Assembly: GCA_024643945.1 (NCBI GenBank) | Contig: JAHELX010000042.1 | Coordinates: 1 to 19,567 of the forward strand | DNA from: Anaerolineales bacterium | GTDB lineage: Bacteria > Chloroflexota > Anaerolineae > 4572-78 > NAK82 | Length of the DNA stretch: 19,567 nt | Direction of reading: 5' to 3' | Shown here: positions 1-8,210 of the stretch, piece by piece | Position numbering within the stretch: the stretch's first letter is position 1 | Layout of the letters: each line of letters begins with the position of its first letter | Translations under genes and position numbers: made by a program | Notes under the pieces: generated by a model | The model's database searches: none | The model's input: the letters and a program-made list of their open reading frames with translations, nothing else | Told to the model about the DNA's origin: nothing

Positions 1-1060
1 CCAGCACGCGCTGAACGATGGCAGCCTCGTCACGGAGCAGGGTCAATTCCTGTCCCAGTTGGTAGATGGCTTCCAATCTCTCTTCCAGCCGCTGCTCGGT
101 GGTCACGTCGCGATAGGATTCAATGACGCCAATGACTTCTCCCGATTCATCCAGGAGAGGTGACACGACGACATGGATGCTGGTTGGCCTGCCGGCCTGG
201 TCGTGATGGATATGCTTGGCACTACTGGCGCAGCCTGTCTGCCAGACATCTACGATGGGGCAAGGGTGGTCAGGATGTTGCCAACAGGGGACATCCAGCC
301 CATGCCCGATTTGGTAGCAATGCCGGCCGATAACTTGCTGGCGCGTGTACCCGGTTGCGTGCAACACCGCCTCGTTGACATCGGTGATGACGTAGTCACG
401 GTCAATGACGAGGGTCTGATCGTGCAGGCTGTTGAGCAAACTGTTGTAATAGTCACGAGTGGCGCGGGTCTCCGCCCAGAGCCGGGCATTGTCCAACGTT
501 ACCGAGATATGATTGGCGAAGGCCTCCATCGCCGGGAGATCATCCGGGGTCAGGTCGGGGCCGACTATGTCCAGTACCCCCCGCACCCGATCGTCAGTTA
601 TAATCGGCGCACAAATGCCAGGTGACGAGCTCAGGGATTTCAGGAAGCGCTCAGCAAAGGGCTGGGCCGCCTCCGGGAGAAGCTGAGCAACGGCGGCGCC
701 GCCGCTGGGGACAAAAACCGTCGTCCCGGTTTCCACCACCCGCCGGTAGGCATCCACCTTCCCCACGGCGAACTCAAAACCCTCGACTTTGAGCCCGGCA
801 AGTTGCTCCAGGCTGGACAGCATTTGGGCGGGATAGACAACGGCACGGATGACCAGGCGTTCGTTCTTTTCGTCAAGCAGGCTGAGGCTACCAAGCAGAC
901 CAAGACTGGCAATCTGCTCGCTAACAGCACGAAAGACTTCTGCCTCGGAATGGGCCGACCGCTGGAGCGAAGCCGCCGCAACGTTGATAGCCCGAAGCAA
1001 CTCCATCTTCCGGCCCATTTTGGGCAAGTCAGGATTTGAGTGAGGTGCCTTCTTCCTCAT
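1..1060 (-). CDS. GAF-PAS-GAF sensor protein, C-terminus cut by the window edge
   Basis: The minus-strand frame is open from ATG at 1060 to the left edge (353 codons, no stop), so the gene is partial. The start has GGAG seven bases upstream. Residues about 22-195 look like a GAF domain, ending in the typical helix NHISVTLDNARLWAE. Residues about 208-320 are a PAS domain (LHDQTLVIDRDYVITDVNEA, closing with GVIESYRDVT). A coiled helix and the beginning of a second GAF-like segment (YQLGQELTLLRDEAAI) follow. The PAS domain carries four cysteines (C248, C259, C267, C277) and H253, in a pattern seen in some other PAS domains of sensor kinases. No transmembrane segment is seen, so a cytosolic small-molecule or redox sensor is likely. 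The output domain (histidine kinase, GGDEF or other) lies outside the window. It follows pcrA by 89 bp on the same strand and may be cotranscribed. Confidence 0.88.
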   Translation of the reverse strand, partial: MRKKAPHSNPDLPKMGRKMELLRAINVAAASLQRSAHSEAEVFRAVSEQIASLGLLGSLSLLDEKNERLVIRAVVYPAQMLSSLEQLAGLKVEGFEFAVGKVDAYRRVVETGTTVFVPSGGAAVAQLLPEAAQPFAERFLKSLSSSPGICAPIITDDRVRGVLDIVGPDLTPDDLPAMEAFANHISVTLDNARLWAETRATRDYYNSLLNSLHDQTLVIDRDYVITDVNEAVLHATGYTRQQVIGRHCYQIGHGLDVPCWQHPDHPCPIVDVWQTGCASSAKHIHHDQAGRPTSIHVVVSPLLDESGEVIGVIESYRDVTTEQRLEERLEAIYQLGQELTLLRDEAAIVQRVL

Positions 1061-1149
1061 ACTTCATCTCCAGGCATCGCCTCAAATCGCGCACGATTCG
1101 TGTCTTGCCTACAAATCCTGCATTGGCAAAGAGCGAGGGGGTTCCCTGG

Positions 1150-3495
1150 CTACTGTTTTTTCTTCATAGGTGCAAAGCTTACCGACAGTTTCTTGATTCC
1201 CTGGTCAGGGAAAGCGACCTCCACCTCCTGGTCGTCGTCGGTTAGGTGACACTTGATCACGACGCCTTCACCAAATTTGGCGTGGACGACAGTGTCCCCT
1301 ACAGCAAAGTGAAGTGCAGTCGGGCGCGATGAGGCAGCCGTTGCTCCGCCCGGATGCCAGCGAGTGACAGAACCCGCGCTAGCGGGGGATCCTAGCCGGG
1401 AAGTGGATTGTCCCTGTCGGGAGTTGTACCCTGTCTCACGATCCTGGGCCAGTCCATCCCGGACGGCGGGCCAGGGGGAAGGTTGCTTCTCCGACGGAGA
1501 CCGCCCTTCCACTAAATCGGCAGGAATATCGGCCAGGAAACGAGAAGGAACGCTCAGTTCATTACTACCAAAGAGGGTGCGTCGAAAGGTGTGTACCAGG
1601 TAAAGACGGTCCCTCGCCCGCGTTACGCCCACGTAACACAAGCGGCGCTCCTCTTCCATCGCATCCGGGTCCTCCATAGAGCGATTGTGGGGGAAGAGCC
1701 CCTCGTCCAAACCAATAATAAAGACCACAGGGAACTCCAGGCCTTTGGCCGCGTGCAGGGTCAGCAGTGCCGGGCCCCGCTCGTCATCGGTTAACCCATC
1801 CACATCGGAGATGAGAGCAACCTCTTCCAAAAAGAGGGAAAGCACTTCTGACGGCTCCACACTCGCATATTCCTGGGTGACTCCCCGCAATTCCATCAGG
1901 TTTTCCCAACGCTCCTCTCCTTCGCGCGTGCCATCCCGGACGAAGTCCCGGTAACCAGAGCGAGCCAATGTCAGATCGTAAAGTTCGGGCAGGGTCAGTT
2001 TATCCCGGGCAGCACTGAGGGAAGTCAGCAAGTCCGCGAAGTCTAACAAGGCCTTGCGTGCCCGCGCGGCGAAGGGGCTGGGCAAGGGCAGGCGGGTGCC
2101 ATCGGCCTCCGCCCGCAATTTGAGTAGCGCGCCGAAGATGGAAGTTTCCGATTTGAAGGCCCAGCGTTCCAGCGCGGCCGCCGTCTGGGCGCCAATGCCT
2201 CGGGCTGGCGTGTTGATGACCCGCGCCATGCTCACGCTATCGTTGGGGTTGTGAATGAGACGCAGGTAGGCGATGACATCTTTCACCTCTTTGCGCTCAT
2301 AGAAGCGTGTGCCCCGTACCAGCCGGTATTTCATCCCCCTCCGGATGAACTCCTCTTCCAACACACGGCTCTGGGCATTGGTGCGATACATCACGGCACA
2401 ATGACCATGAGGTATTCCGGCCTCTGCCTCCAGCCGGGCGATCTCACCGATGACGAAGCGCGCTTCGTCGTGTTCGTCGTATGCCTCGACCAGTTCGACC
2501 TTCACCCCCTCGCCCCGCTGGGTGAACAGATTTTTGTCCACCCGATGCAGGTTCTTACGGATGACGTGCTTGGCGGCCTCCAGAATTGTCGTCGTAGAGC
2601 GGTAGTTTTGCTCCAGCAGGATAAGTCGGTGGTCAGGAAAATCGTCGCGAAAGCGGAGGACGTTGCGAAAGTCGGCGCCACGCCAGCTATAAATACTCTG
2701 ATCTTCATCGGCGACGGCGAACAGATTGCGATGTTTCCCCACCAGCAACTTCACCAGCTCGTACTGGGCGATATTCGTGTCCTGGAACTCGTCCACCAGC
2801 ACGTGGAGGTAGCGTTCCTGGTAAGTGTTGAGCAAATCATGCTGCTGCCTGAAGAGTTCCACGGTCTTCATCAAAAGATCGTCGAAGTCCAGGGCATTGT
2901 TATCTCGCAGGAGTCCCTCGTAACGTTGGTAGACGCGGGCGGCGATCTCCTCAGTATAGGTGCGAGCCTGGAAACGGTCGGGGCCAATCAATTCGTTTTT
3001 GGCCTGAGAGATGATGCTGTGGATAGCGGTCGGGCGGTATCGTTTGTCGTCCAGGTCCAGGTCACGCAATGCCTGGCGCACCAGGGCCAGTTGATCGCCG
3101 GCGTCGTAGATGACGAAGTTGCGATCCCAGCCTGGCATCGCCTCGATCTCACGGCGTAGAATACGGGCGCAGATAGCGTGGAATGTACCTATGGTCAAGG
3201 CATGGAGTTGTCGGGGGGTAAGGAGGCCACTCTGACCGGCCTCGGCCGTCGCGGGGCCCAGCCGTTCCTTCATCTCGCGGGCTGCCTTGTTGGTAAAGGT
3301 AACAGCCATCAGCCGCCAGGGTTCGACGCCGACCTCGCGCACCAGGTAGCTAAGGTGATAGGTTAGAACTCGCGTCTTACCACTACCCGGCCCGGCCAAT
3401 ACCAACACCGGTCCCTGCACCGTCTGGACTGCTTCGCGCTGCTGAGGGTTAAGTTCTGCCAGTATATACCCGGCCTTTGGCCAAAGATCCATCAT
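1150..3495 (-). CDS. pcrA: ATP-dependent 3'-5' DNA helicase PcrA/UvrD
   Basis: Superfamily 1A helicase of 781 aa, acting in nucleotide-excision and mismatch repair, removal of RecA filaments and replication restart. All motifs are present (numbered from ATG 3495): Q motif LNPQQ 15-19, Walker A AGPGSGKT 34-41, Ia TFTNKAAREM 66-75, motif II DEFQD 235-239, III DEDQSIYSWRG 263-273, IV EQNYRS 295-300, V TLHAAKGLEF 579-588, VI YVGVTRARDRL 621-631. A low-complexity linker (about 662-725) leads to the C-terminal Tudor-like domain (VGDTVVHAKFGEGVV, 732-746) that marks PcrA/UvrD rather than Rep. The frame extends upstream to a TTG at 3549, but that TTG lies in a consensus -35 box. GGAG just before the tandem ATGs at 3495/3492 makes one of these the real start. 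Confidence 0.95.
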   Translation of the reverse strand: MMDLWPKAGYILAELNPQQREAVQTVQGPVLVLAGPGSGKTRVLTYHLSYLVREVGVEPWRLMAVTFTNKAAREMKERLGPATAEAGQSGLLTPRQLHALTIGTFHAICARILRREIEAMPGWDRNFVIYDAGDQLALVRQALRDLDLDDKRYRPTAIHSIISQAKNELIGPDRFQARTYTEEIAARVYQRYEGLLRDNNALDFDDLLMKTVELFRQQHDLLNTYQERYLHVLVDEFQDTNIAQYELVKLLVGKHRNLFAVADEDQSIYSWRGADFRNVLRFRDDFPDHRLILLEQNYRSTTTILEAAKHVIRKNLHRVDKNLFTQRGEGVKVELVEAYDEHDEARFVIGEIARLEAEAGIPHGHCAVMYRTNAQSRVLEEEFIRRGMKYRLVRGTRFYERKEVKDVIAYLRLIHNPNDSVSMARVINTPARGIGAQTAAALERWAFKSETSIFGALLKLRAEADGTRLPLPSPFAARARKALLDFADLLTSLSAARDKLTLPELYDLTLARSGYRDFVRDGTREGEERWENLMELRGVTQEYASVEPSEVLSLFLEEVALISDVDGLTDDERGPALLTLHAAKGLEFPVVFIIGLDEGLFPHNRSMEDPDAMEEERRLCYVGVTRARDRLYLVHTFRRTLFGSNELSVPSRFLADIPADLVEGRSPSEKQPSPWPAVRDGLAQDRETGYNSRQGQSTSRLGSPASAGSVTRWHPGGATAASSRPTALHFAVGDTVVHAKFGEGVVIKCHLTDDDQEVEVAFPDQGIKKLSVSFAPMKKKQ

Positions 3496-3520
3496 CACTC
3501 CACTACTCGATCTTAAAGGG

Positions 3521-3549
3521 ATTGTAATCGGATAGGCTACCGATGTCAA
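3521..3549 (-). promoter_or_regulatory. sigma-70-type promoter of pcrA
   Basis: On the minus strand TTGACA (3549-3544) and TACAAT (3526-3521) are separated by exactly 17 bp. Transcription would start near 3514, giving a leader of about 20 nt with GGAG before the ATG at 3495. The match is full in the -35 and 5/6 in the -10. Confidence 0.75.
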
Positions 3550-3569
3550 ACGCGTTGTCGTCCGACCCC

Positions 3570-3598
3570 TTGACCGGAATGGAATATCGGCGTAAAAT
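3570..3598 (+). promoter_or_regulatory. sigma-70-type promoter of the aminotransferase gene
   Basis: TTGACC (3570-3575), 17-bp spacer, TAAAAT (3593-3598), with the start codon at 3633. It stands back to back with the pcrA promoter; the two -35 boxes are only 20 bp apart. Confidence 0.7.
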
Positions 3599-3632
3599 GC
3601 ATCTTGACGCCAATTGAAGAGGAGGGAAAGTT

Positions 3633-4886
3633 ATGCCGGCCGTTTCAACGACGCCATCTGCACCACTTATGGAGAGGGGTCAGCTCTCAATCGCGTGGGA
3701 AGCCACATTCGCCCGTCGTGCCGAACTGATGGAGAACGTATTCTTGCGAGATTTGCTGAAAGCAGCGCTGATACCGGGCATCATCTCCTTTGCCGGCGGG
3801 CTCCCGGCGTCAGAATTTTTTCCCACAGAAGAGGTGAAAGAAGCTTGCATCCGTATTTTGCAAGATGAGCCTCACCTGGCACTTCAATATGGCTCCACCG
3901 AGGGCCATGTCCCTTTGCGTGAATATCTGATTACGGTAATGGCGCAGCAGAAAGTGGCCTGTAGCCTGGAAGAGATACTTATCGTCACCGGATCACAGCA
4001 GGCGCTAGATCTGTTTGGTAAGGTGTTCATCGATCCTGGCGACGTGATTTTGACCGAGCGCCCTACTTACGTGGGGGCCTTGCAAGCCTGGAACCCCTAC
4101 GAGCCTCGCTACGTAACGGTCGAAATGGATAGGGATGGAATGCGGGTAGATCAGGTGGCCGAGATCCTCAAGCACGAGCCTGTCAAGTTCATCTACGTTA
4201 TGCCCAATTTCCACAACCCGGCAGGTTTGACATTGAGCCAGGAGCGACGTATGCAGTTGGCTGAATTGGCGGCTCGGCATGAGGTCTTCATCATCGAAGA
4301 TGATCCGTATGGCACGCTGCGCTACGAAGGCAAAGACCTGCCGCTGATCAAAGCCTTGACCAACGACAAGGTAATTTACACTTCCACGTTCTCTAAAACA
4401 TTATCTCCGGGCGTCCGGCTGGGATGGGTGGCTGGGCCCGAACCGGTGATTACCCGGCTAATGCAGGCCAAACAGGGCGCCGATCTCTCGACCAGCGTTT
4501 TCACCCAGATGATTGCCTGCGACCTGGGAGAACGTGGCATCATTCACGACCACGTCCGGCAACTGCGAGGGGTTTACAAGACACGCCGCGACGCGATGCT
4601 GGCGGCATTGGAATCGTATTTCCCTGAAGAAGGCAAGTGGAATCGTCCTCAGGGAGGCCTGTTTTTGTGGGCCTGGATCCCTGGCGATATAGATACCAAC
4701 GAATTCCTCAAATTGGCCATGTCCGAGGCCAGAGTAGCCTACGTGCCTGGCATCGCCTTCTATCCCAGAGGTAACCAGGTCGGGGGACAAAATTCAATGC
4801 GGTTAAACTTCTCGAACGCAACGCCTGAGCAGATAGAAGAGGGGATTGAAAGGCTGGGCGATTTGCTGAAGAAGCACCTGGTTTGA
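3633..4886 (+). CDS. PLP-dependent class I/II aminotransferase (LysN / 2-aminoadipate transaminase type)
   Basis: Fold-type I aminotransferase of 417 aa, cytosolic. GGAGG lies 7 nt before the ATG. Hallmarks: ISFAGGLPASEFFP (51-64), QYGSTEGHVPLRE (85-97) for substrate and cofactor binding, YVMPNFHNPAG (188-198) with the PLP-contacting Asn, EDDPYG (222-227) with the PLP-nitrogen Asp, and SKTLSPGVRLGW (254-265), where K255 should form the Schiff base. A late Arg in MRLNFS is the expected carboxylate-binding residue. This subfamily (LysN, ARO8-like, the catalytic half of MocR regulators) transaminates 2-aminoadipate, aromatic or branched-chain amino acids with 2-oxoglutarate. The sequence alone does not fix the substrate. 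There is no N-terminal wHTH domain, so it is an enzyme and not a MocR regulator. It is monocistronic, with its own promoter and a downstream stem-loop. Confidence 0.92.
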   Translation: MPAVSTTPSAPLMERGQLSIAWEATFARRAELMENVFLRDLLKAALIPGIISFAGGLPASEFFPTEEVKEACIRILQDEPHLALQYGSTEGHVPLREYLITVMAQQKVACSLEEILIVTGSQQALDLFGKVFIDPGDVILTERPTYVGALQAWNPYEPRYVTVEMDRDGMRVDQVAEILKHEPVKFIYVMPNFHNPAGLTLSQERRMQLAELAARHEVFIIEDDPYGTLRYEGKDLPLIKALTNDKVIYTSTFSKTLSPGVRLGWVAGPEPVITRLMQAKQGADLSTSVFTQMIACDLGERGIIHDHVRQLRGVYKTRRDAMLAALESYFPEEGKWNRPQGGLFLWAWIPGDIDTNEFLKLAMSEARVAYVPGIAFYPRGNQVGGQNSMRLNFSNATPEQIEEGIERLGDLLKKHLV

Positions 4887-4932
4887 GATATGTGGGATCT
4901 CCCGTGGGGACCACCCGCGGGAGAAACATATC
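4887..4932 (+). terminator. stem-loop directly behind the aminotransferase gene
   Basis: The inner stem TCTCCCGTGGG / CCCGCGGGAGA (4898-4908 with 4914-4924, one G-T wobble, 5-nt loop) is enclosed by GATATGT / ACATATC (4887-4893 with 4926-4932), with a GGGA bulge on one side. It begins right after the stop codon. The only T-run nearby is a short TTTT a few bases on, so it may be a weak intrinsic terminator or a 3'-end stabilising hairpin. Confidence 0.6.
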
Positions 4933-4968
4933 ATCAGTTTTGCGCTTTGTCATTTTCTTTTTCCTATG

Positions 4969-4997
4969 TTGACGGAAAACGAGAAAAATGGTATAAT
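4969..4997 (+). promoter_or_regulatory. strong sigma-70-type promoter of rho
   Basis: TTGACG (4969-4974), 17-bp A-rich spacer, perfect TATAAT (4992-4997). Transcription should start near 5004, about 626 nt upstream of the rho start codon. Confidence 0.75.
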
Positions 4998-5076
4998 AGC
5001 CTCGAAGTTCCACCCCGACCATAAGTCGGCTTTTGTACTTCGTTATTAGGGCTTTCAAGCTTATCCAATAGGCAGC

Positions 5077-5190
5077 ATGGTATTCCTAGACAGTCAATTG
5101 AGTAGGACACAGGAGTTGCCACTGTCTTTTGCATCAGAAAGTATGTCTTGGATAGGTTTTTGGCCTGAAACCCTCACCGACCCAGGTTGA
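5077..5190 (+). CDS. possible short upstream ORF in the rho leader (37 aa)
   Basis: An ATG at 5077 opens a 37-codon frame (MVFLDSQLSRTQELPLS..., ending ...TLTDPG) closed by TGA at 5190. No good ribosome site precedes it (only AGGC), and the peptide resembles nothing I know. E. coli rho also has a short leader ORF (rhoL) in a comparable place, which is the only reason to list this one. It may well be chance. Confidence 0.2.
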   Translation: MVFLDSQLSRTQELPLSFASESMSWIGFWPETLTDPG

Positions 5191-5585
5191 ACCTCTATAG
5201 CTTTTCCCAAGCGCCCTTTCTCAGTCGAGAAATCCGCAAAATTGCGGGGTGATCTGGACAGAGCTTGCCTTTGGGTGAGAACAAATGTATATGTAAATGA
5301 ACCACTATGCCCTCAATATCGTGATCGTTTGAAAATTTTGGAAGGCTGTTGGCCTGGCAAAGTTGCCCGTTAGGGGGTAGTTATGAGCTAGTGGTGGGCA
5401 ACAGCAGGCCTCGCCCTCACAAAGTCAGGATTTTTCGGATAAGCTCGTTGAATCAATGGTCGTTGGCCAGCGGACGATCGACGACGGCCTAATCCTCTAG
5501 CTTGCGTAAGCGGCGCTGACCCATACGTACCCATCAAGTTATCCCCAAATTTACAAAAAGCGAAATCCGACTTGACAGTCAATTG
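5089..5585 (+). repeat. 12-bp direct repeat GACAGTCAATTG, two copies at the ends of the rho leader
   Basis: Identical copies lie at 5089-5100 and 5574-5585, 485 bp apart, one near the transcript start and one 45 bp before the rho start codon. A 12-mer match inside 620 bp is unlikely by chance, but no function is evident. Confidence 0.5.
5351..5410 (+). promoter_or_regulatory. two-part stem-loop in the rho leader
   Basis: GGCCTG (5351-5356) pairs with CAGGCC (5405-5410). After an internal loop, GTTGCCC (5362-5368) pairs with GGGCAAC (5396-5402), closing a 27-nt loop. Thirteen perfect pairs over 60 nt suggest a real RNA structure, possibly part of a regulatory element for rho. Confidence 0.45.
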
Positions 5586-5629
5586 CAACGACCACTTGTC
5601 GGTCAGTAAAATTTTTTAGGAGCGATCCA

Positions 5630-6880
<1,251 letters not shown>

Positions 6881-6900
6881 GCCATCTCATCCCACGCTAT

Positions 6901-6929
6901 TTGACATCCCCCCGCAGATTGCATATGAT
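6901..6929 (+). promoter_or_regulatory. sigma-70-type promoter of the M23 peptidase gene
   Basis: TTGACA (6901-6906), 17-bp spacer, TATGAT (6924-6929), with the expected start near 6936. A small hairpin, GCACAA (6932-6937) / TTGTGC (6952-6957), lies at the predicted 5' end of the transcript. Confidence 0.7.
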
Positions 6930-6980
6930 AGGCACAATATCAAGACGGACGTTGTGCACGTATGGCTTTGAGGGAGATGC

Positions 6981-8195
6981 ATGCGAGAACCGCTCGCTGA
7001 GCGTCCATCCGCCGGATTGACGAACCGCCTGGGACACGGTTCGTCGGCCGGGGAGCGGCTGCGAGACCGCCGGGGTGTAATGAGGCTGACTACTCATGAG
7101 GCGCGGCTGTGGCTCACAGCACGTTGGTCCGACGATTTGTTAATGAGTCGGGCGGCTGCTCATCTAGCTATCATTTTGCTAGTATTGGCCGTAATTGTCC
7201 TCGGCAGCAGGGCCCCTTCGACCCGCCCCCTGGCTACTTCATGGCGGATATTACACCGTACAGAAACAGAGGGTGGGGTTTCTACGCTTCCCGGTTTGCA
7301 AAAGGGCGATAAATCCATCCAGGCGGCAACCCCTTTGTCGTCTGTCGGGGCCCGTCCTTCATCAGCGTTGGCTACTTCGCTCGACAACGACGGCGACGTA
7401 TTGGTGCGCGCAGCCGTGCCCCACACCATCATCCCCGAACGCCCTCGCGACGAGATTATCCGCTACGTGGTGCAGACGGGTGATACCATCTTCGGCATTG
7501 CCGGAGAATTCGGCCTGGCCCCGGAGACGATTATGTGGGCCAACGGTCGCCTGGAAGACAACCCCGACCTACTCCGCGTGGGCCAGGAACTGACTATTCT
7601 GCCTATAGACGGAGTGTACCACCAGGCAGGCGCCAGCGACACGCTGGAGGCAATTGCAGCCGCCTATAAAGTGGAGCCGGCTGACATCACCAACTACCCA
7701 CTCAACCACCTCGACGCCGATAACCCTCAGATCAGTGCCGGCCAATGGCTGATCGTGCCCGGCGGTACCAAACCCTACGTCCCACGGACGGTTGTTGCTT
7801 ATAGTGGTCCCGTTCCGGAAGGCGCCAGCAAGGGGACTGGCGCCTTCGGCTGGCCGACCGCTGGCCAGATCACTCAAGGCTACTGGGAACATCATCGCGC
7901 CCTTGACATCGGTGCCTGGAAGGGCGCCCCAGTGCTGGCCGCTGACTCTGGCTACGTGGTTGCTGCCGGTTGGGATGATTCTGGCTATGGTCGGACGATC
8001 GTCATTGACCATGGGAACGGCTTCCAGACGCGTTACGCGCATATGCAAGTCTATTACGTGGAAGTCGGCGACTCTGTCGCCAAGGGCCAGCAAATCGGGG
8101 AAGTGGGAAGCACGGGAAATTCTACCGGTCCCCATCTCCACTTTGAGGTTATTCAAAACGGCGTGCTACGCAACCCCTTTGGTTACTTGCCGTGA
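6981..8195 (+). CDS. membrane-anchored LysM/M23 peptidoglycan endopeptidase
   Basis: A 404-aa protein expected to act on the outer face of the membrane, cutting peptidoglycan peptide bridges. A charged N-terminal tail of about 55 residues precedes one hydrophobic segment (AHLAIILLVLAVIVLG, 60-75), which fits a type II signal-anchor. Two LysM carbohydrate-binding modules follow: 161-207 (YVVQTGDTIFGIAGEFGLAP...) and about 211-259 (YHQAGASDTLEAIAAAYKVE...). The C-terminal M23 (lysostaphin/LytM) domain, about 286-404, has all the zinc and catalytic residues: H305 and D309 (HRALD), H354 (RYAHM), and H385/H387 (GPHLHFEV). It could therefore be an active enzyme, not a degenerate EnvC/NlpD-like activator. 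The start ATG has AGGGAG a few bases upstream. Its stop lies 15 bp from the convergent end of serA. Confidence 0.93.
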   Translation: MREPLAERPSAGLTNRLGHGSSAGERLRDRRGVMRLTTHEARLWLTARWSDDLLMSRAAAHLAIILLVLAVIVLGSRAPSTRPLATSWRILHRTETEGGVSTLPGLQKGDKSIQAATPLSSVGARPSSALATSLDNDGDVLVRAAVPHTIIPERPRDEIIRYVVQTGDTIFGIAGEFGLAPETIMWANGRLEDNPDLLRVGQELTILPIDGVYHQAGASDTLEAIAAAYKVEPADITNYPLNHLDADNPQISAGQWLIVPGGTKPYVPRTVVAYSGPVPEGASKGTGAFGWPTAGQITQGYWEHHRALDIGAWKGAPVLAADSGYVVAAGWDDSGYGRTIVIDHGNGFQTRYAHMQVYYVEVGDSVAKGQQIGEVGSTGNSTGPHLHFEVIQNGVLRNPFGYLP

Positions 8196-8210
8196 CAGAA
8201 AGGGTCAATC

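Larger units (their letters stand above)
5003..5629 (+). promoter_or_regulatory. long structured untranslated leader of rho
   Basis: There is no long open frame between the promoter and the rho start. The transcript would begin with a hairpin: CGAAGT (5003-5008) pairs with ACTTCG (5037-5042), enclosing CCGAC/GTCGG (5015-5019 with 5025-5029), which is followed by CTTTTGT. Next come a C-rich, G-poor stretch (about 5169-5222), two adjacent small hairpins (5217-5232 TTTCTC/GAGAAA; 5234-5247 CCGCA/TGCGG), a larger two-part stem (5351-5410), and an A/C-rich unpaired stretch (about 5525-5595) before the ribosome site AGGAG (5618-5622). Known biology: rho is autoregulated in several bacteria by Rho-dependent termination in its own leader, for which C-rich, G-poor RNA is the binding substrate. 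That this happens here is inferred. I recognise no known riboswitch. Confidence 0.5.

Noticed and set aside
1092..1102. Small palindrome CACGA-T-TCGTG upstream of the GAF-PAS gene
   Set aside because: Only 5-bp arms, no promoter boxes at a sensible distance; too weak to call an operator.
2251..3159. A 302-codon open frame on the plus strand opposite pcrA
   Set aside because: The opposite frame encodes an intact helicase with all motifs. The plus-strand protein has no recognisable domain and is a by-product of the helicase codon pattern.
3496..3549. An N-terminal extension of PcrA starting at TTG 3549
   Set aside because: The TTG is part of a perfect -35 box, the -10 lies inside the extension, and the ribosome site is just before ATG 3495.
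5004..5629. tmRNA, 6S RNA or a known riboswitch in the rho leader
   Set aside because: I found no tRNA-like CCA end, no tag ORF and no riboswitch core I could recognise; I left it as an unassigned leader.
7569..8156. A 195-codon minus-strand frame inside the M23 peptidase gene
   Set aside because: The plus-strand frame has complete LysM and M23 motifs; the antisense frame shows no domain.
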